Assembly: GCF_000008185.1 (NCBI RefSeq)
Contig: NC_002967.9
Location: 806,001-870,000, forward strand
Reading direction: 5' to 3'
DNA: 64,000 bases
Origin: Treponema denticola ATCC 35405
Lineage (GTDB): Bacteria > Spirochaetota > Spirochaetia > Treponematales > Treponemataceae
Shown here: positions 61,935 to 64,000 of the stretch, one piece after another
Numbering within the stretch: position 1 is the first letter of the stretch
Layout: the number at the start of each line of letters is the position of its first letter
Translations under genes and position numbers: made by a program
Notes under the pieces: generated by a model
The model's input: only the letters and a program-made list of their open reading frames with translations
What the model was told of the DNA's origin: nothing
The model's database searches: none

Positions 61935-62609
61935 ATGGAATACAAAATTATTGGAGATGCTTTTCCCGCCGTTGTTTGTAAACTTAGAGCAGGAGAAAAG
62001 ATGATAACTCAATCAGGCGGAATGGCTTGGATGAGTTCCGGGATTTCTATGGAAACATCTGCCGGCGGAGTCGGTAAAGCTCTCGGAAGGATGTTTTCGG
62101 GAGAAAGTTTATTTTTAAATAAATATACGGCAAATACCGACGGGGAAATATCTTTTGCCTCAAGGTTCCCCGGTGCTATAAAAGCATTTGAAATCACTTC
62201 GGGCTCGTCCCTGATTGCACAAAAAACCGCTTTTTTAGCTTCAACTGAAGGTGTTGACCTTTCGATTTACTTTCAGAAAAAACTGGGAGCAGGCTTTTTC
62301 GGAGGCGAAGGTTTTATAATGCAAAAACTTTCAGGAAATGGAACGGTTTTTCTTGAGATTGACGGTTCTGCAGTAGAGTATACTTTGGGTGCCGGAGAAA
62401 CAATGCTTTTAGATACGGGATATCTTGCAGCAATGGAAGAAACCTGTAAGATGGAAGTAGAGATGATAAAGGGTGTAAAAAATATCCTTTTCGGCGGAGA
62501 GGGTTTATTTAACACAAAAGTTACCGGTCCCGGAAAAATAATTATACAGACAATGCCTATTCATGCGGTTGCTCAATCTTTGATTCCGTTTTTACCACAT
62601 GGAAAATAA
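61935..62609 (+). CDS. AIM24-family protein (TIGR00266)
   Basis: 224 residues, beta-rich. The motifs GEKMITQSGGMAWMSSGISM, FMQKLSGNGTVFLEI-like IMQKLSGNGTVFLEIDGSA and TGPGKIIIQTMP are typical of TIGR00266/AIM24. The family is widespread with unclear function (mitochondrial AIM24 concerns cristae organisation; bacterial members are unassigned). The upstream ribosome site TAGGGG is weak. Confidence 0.88.
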   Translation: MEYKIIGDAFPAVVCKLRAGEKMITQSGGMAWMSSGISMETSAGGVGKALGRMFSGESLFLNKYTANTDGEISFASRFPGAIKAFEITSGSSLIAQKTAFLASTEGVDLSIYFQKKLGAGFFGGEGFIMQKLSGNGTVFLEIDGSAVEYTLGAGETMLLDTGYLAAMEETCKMEVEMIKGVKNILFGGEGLFNTKVTGPGKIIIQTMPIHAVAQSLIPFLPHGK

Positions 62610-62673
62610 CCGGCTTTAAAGCCGGGCTCTAAAGCCAATTTTTATTAGCCGGTAAGCGATGTTTACCGGCTTT
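62610..62673. repeat. Palindromes between the AIM24 and DUF4954 genes
   Basis: A 16-base perfect palindrome CCGGCTTTAAAGCCGG (62610-62625) directly after the stop, followed by a hairpin AGCCGGTAA / TTACCGGCT (62649-62657, 62665-62673). The shared AGCCGG core suggests a decayed repeat. The first hairpin, with AAAGCCAATTTTT at 62631-62644, may terminate the AIM24 gene. Confidence 0.6.
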
Positions 62674-62753
62674 GCCGAGAGATGTCCTTATAGTTATTTT
62701 GTAACGTTAACTTAATCTTTGTGTTTTTACAAACGCTTAATTTGGAGAATCCT

Positions 62754-64000
62754 ATGGCTAAAATGCAAATGATAAAAGCCGAAGATTTCGGCTATGATTT
62801 TATTGATGGTAAATATTTACCTGATGGTAAAGACGAGTATTATATAAGATTTAATCAAACTAATCACCAAAATCGTAAATACCGTCAATTGAATTCGGAT
62901 GAAATTGAGCGTCTGATAAAAAACGGAAATTCCAGTACTGATTGGTCGATGATCTTGGTTGAAGATCCCTTTGACACCGATTTAATAACAAACAGTCTTT
63001 TTGCCGGTTTGGTTCGAATTGCTTCAACTCAAAATTTTTACTTAAAATATCATGATTTTACGGTTCCGGTCGGGATTACAAACAGCAAGATTATTTCCTG
63101 CGATATAGGGGAAAACTGTGCAATTCATTATTGTGCCTATCTTTCGCATTATATAATAGGCGACAGGGTTATCTTGAGCCGTATTGATGAGATGTGTACA
63201 ACCAACCATTCAAAATTCGGAGAAGGTTTAGTAAAAGACGGTGAAGATGAAAAGGTTAGGGTAACGATAGACACGGTCAATGAAGCCGGCGGAAGGGAGG
63301 TTTACCCCTTTTATGATATGATTACGGCTGACGCATTTTTATGGGCAAGGTATAGGGATGATGACAAGCTTATAAAAAAGTGTGAAGAAATAACTCAAAA
63401 TTCTAAAGATTCAAGCAGAGGTTATTACGGTGAGGTTGGTTCCGATTCCGCAATAAAGAGCTGCCGTATCATAAAGGATGTTAATTTCGGTTCTTCGGTA
63501 TATGTGAAGGGAGCAAATAAGCTTAAAAACTTGACTATAAAATCAACTGCTGAAGAGCCCTCGCAGATAGGGGAGGGAGTAGAGCTTGTAAACGGTATAA
63601 TAGGCTTTGGTTCCAGAGTGTTTTATGGAGTAAAGGCAGTACGCTTTGTTCTCGGCAATAACTGCGAATTAAAATACGGTACACGCCTCATTCATTCGAT
63701 CGTTGGAGATAACTCGACCATTTCCTGCTGTGAAGTTCTCAATGCTCTTATCTTCCCGTACCATGAGCAGCATCACAATAATTCTTTTTTGGTTGCAGCT
63801 ATGATTCAGGGGCAGTCCAATATGGCTGCAGGGGCTACTGTGGGTTCCAATCACAACACAAGAGGAAACGATGGCGAGATTATAGCAGGCCGGGGATTTT
63901 GGCCGGGGCTTTCTTCAACTCTAAAACATAATTGCCGTTTTGCTTCATTTGTTATTTTGGCAAAGGCGAATTATCCGGCAGAGCTTGATATTCCTTTTCC
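62754..64000 (+). CDS. DUF4954-family protein, partial at the window end
   Basis: 415 codons without a stop; the end lies beyond the window. Features: NEAGGREVYPFYDM, the hexapeptide-like repeats CRIIKDVNFGSSVYVKGAN and LKYGTRLIHSIVGDNSTISC, and GSNHNTRGNDGEIIAGRGFW. This resembles the DUF4954 family, predicted left-handed beta-helix proteins with nucleotidyl/acyltransferase-like folds. Function unknown. TGGAGAATCCT precedes the ATG at 62754. Confidence 0.8.
   Translation, partial: MAKMQMIKAEDFGYDFIDGKYLPDGKDEYYIRFNQTNHQNRKYRQLNSDEIERLIKNGNSSTDWSMILVEDPFDTDLITNSLFAGLVRIASTQNFYLKYHDFTVPVGITNSKIISCDIGENCAIHYCAYLSHYIIGDRVILSRIDEMCTTNHSKFGEGLVKDGEDEKVRVTIDTVNEAGGREVYPFYDMITADAFLWARYRDDDKLIKKCEEITQNSKDSSRGYYGEVGSDSAIKSCRIIKDVNFGSSVYVKGANKLKNLTIKSTAEEPSQIGEGVELVNGIIGFGSRVFYGVKAVRFVLGNNCELKYGTRLIHSIVGDNSTISCCEVLNALIFPYHEQHHNNSFLVAAMIQGQSNMAAGATVGSNHNTRGNDGEIIAGRGFWPGLSSTLKHNCRFASFVILAKANYPAELDIPF

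Overview
The window looks like a chromosome segment of an oral-type Treponema, most likely the T. denticola lineage. Supporting evidence: AT-rich intergenic DNA; a gene for cytoplasmic filament protein CfpA, known only from spirochaetes; several lipoproteins with relaxed lipoboxes; and a cfpA neighbourhood (VWA protein, cfpA, unknown protein, PPDK-like protein) that matches the order I recall from T. pallidum. Species assignment is inference. No rRNA, tRNA, CRISPR array, intact insertion sequence or prophage was seen.

Layout. 1-13.3 kb: the end of tuf, a hairpin, then one long + strand run of the S10, spc and alpha ribosomal clusters (rpsJ to rplQ) with secY, rpmJ, rpoA and a small zinc-ribbon gene, closed by a strong terminator. 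13.3-24.9 kb: small housekeeping and accessory units: a DUF1722/pyrimidine-dimer glycosylase pair, PHP phosphatase with acylphosphatase, an MFS carrier, GDPD, a YwnA/YwnB-like regulator/oxidoreductase pair with clear operator palindromes, a large lipoprotein, RtcB, PH-SHOCT, Imm26-like and GNAT proteins. 24.9-38.5 kb: transport island: MATE exporter, two separate ABC exporter pairs, a YfcC/M20 pair, an HTH-ATPase-STAS fusion regulator and a TetR regulator, with remnants of a chemotaxis receptor and an HxlR regulator at the edges of the first part. 38.5-48.4 kb: FabZ, a CAP lipoprotein, MurE, YegP-like, M18 aminopeptidase with MnmG, a broken Rpn-type nuclease gene, a beta-barrel-like protein and a SUMF1 lipoprotein. 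48.4-52.7 kb: rnfCDGEA, without rnfB. 52.7-64 kb: rhodanese lipoprotein, a VWA protein with an unknown anchored protein, the cfpA / unknown / PPDK-like trio, an AIM24-family protein and the start of a DUF4954 protein.

Working together. The first 13 kb supplies translation, the Sec channel and RNA polymerase alpha. RnfCDGEA would couple ferredoxin:NAD redox chemistry to ion pumping, which fits an anaerobe; RnfB must lie elsewhere or be replaced. The cfpA trio shares Lys/Ala-rich basic segments. The PPDK-like member keeps its phospho-His and PEP/pyruvate half but has lost recognisable ATP-site residues, so it is probably not a normal dikinase.

Most interesting signals: (1) a three-hairpin intergenic repeat (two tandem 92-bp copies plus a diverged copy 10.6 kb away) with compensatory base changes; (2) at least five genes whose promoter -10 box lies 6-7 nt before the start codon and that lack a Shine-Dalgarno, implying leaderless mRNAs; (3) a 111-bp palindromic insert with a 3-bp target duplication inside the Rpn-type gene; (4) the degenerate PPDK-like protein beside CfpA; (5) the HTH-ATPase-STAS fusion.
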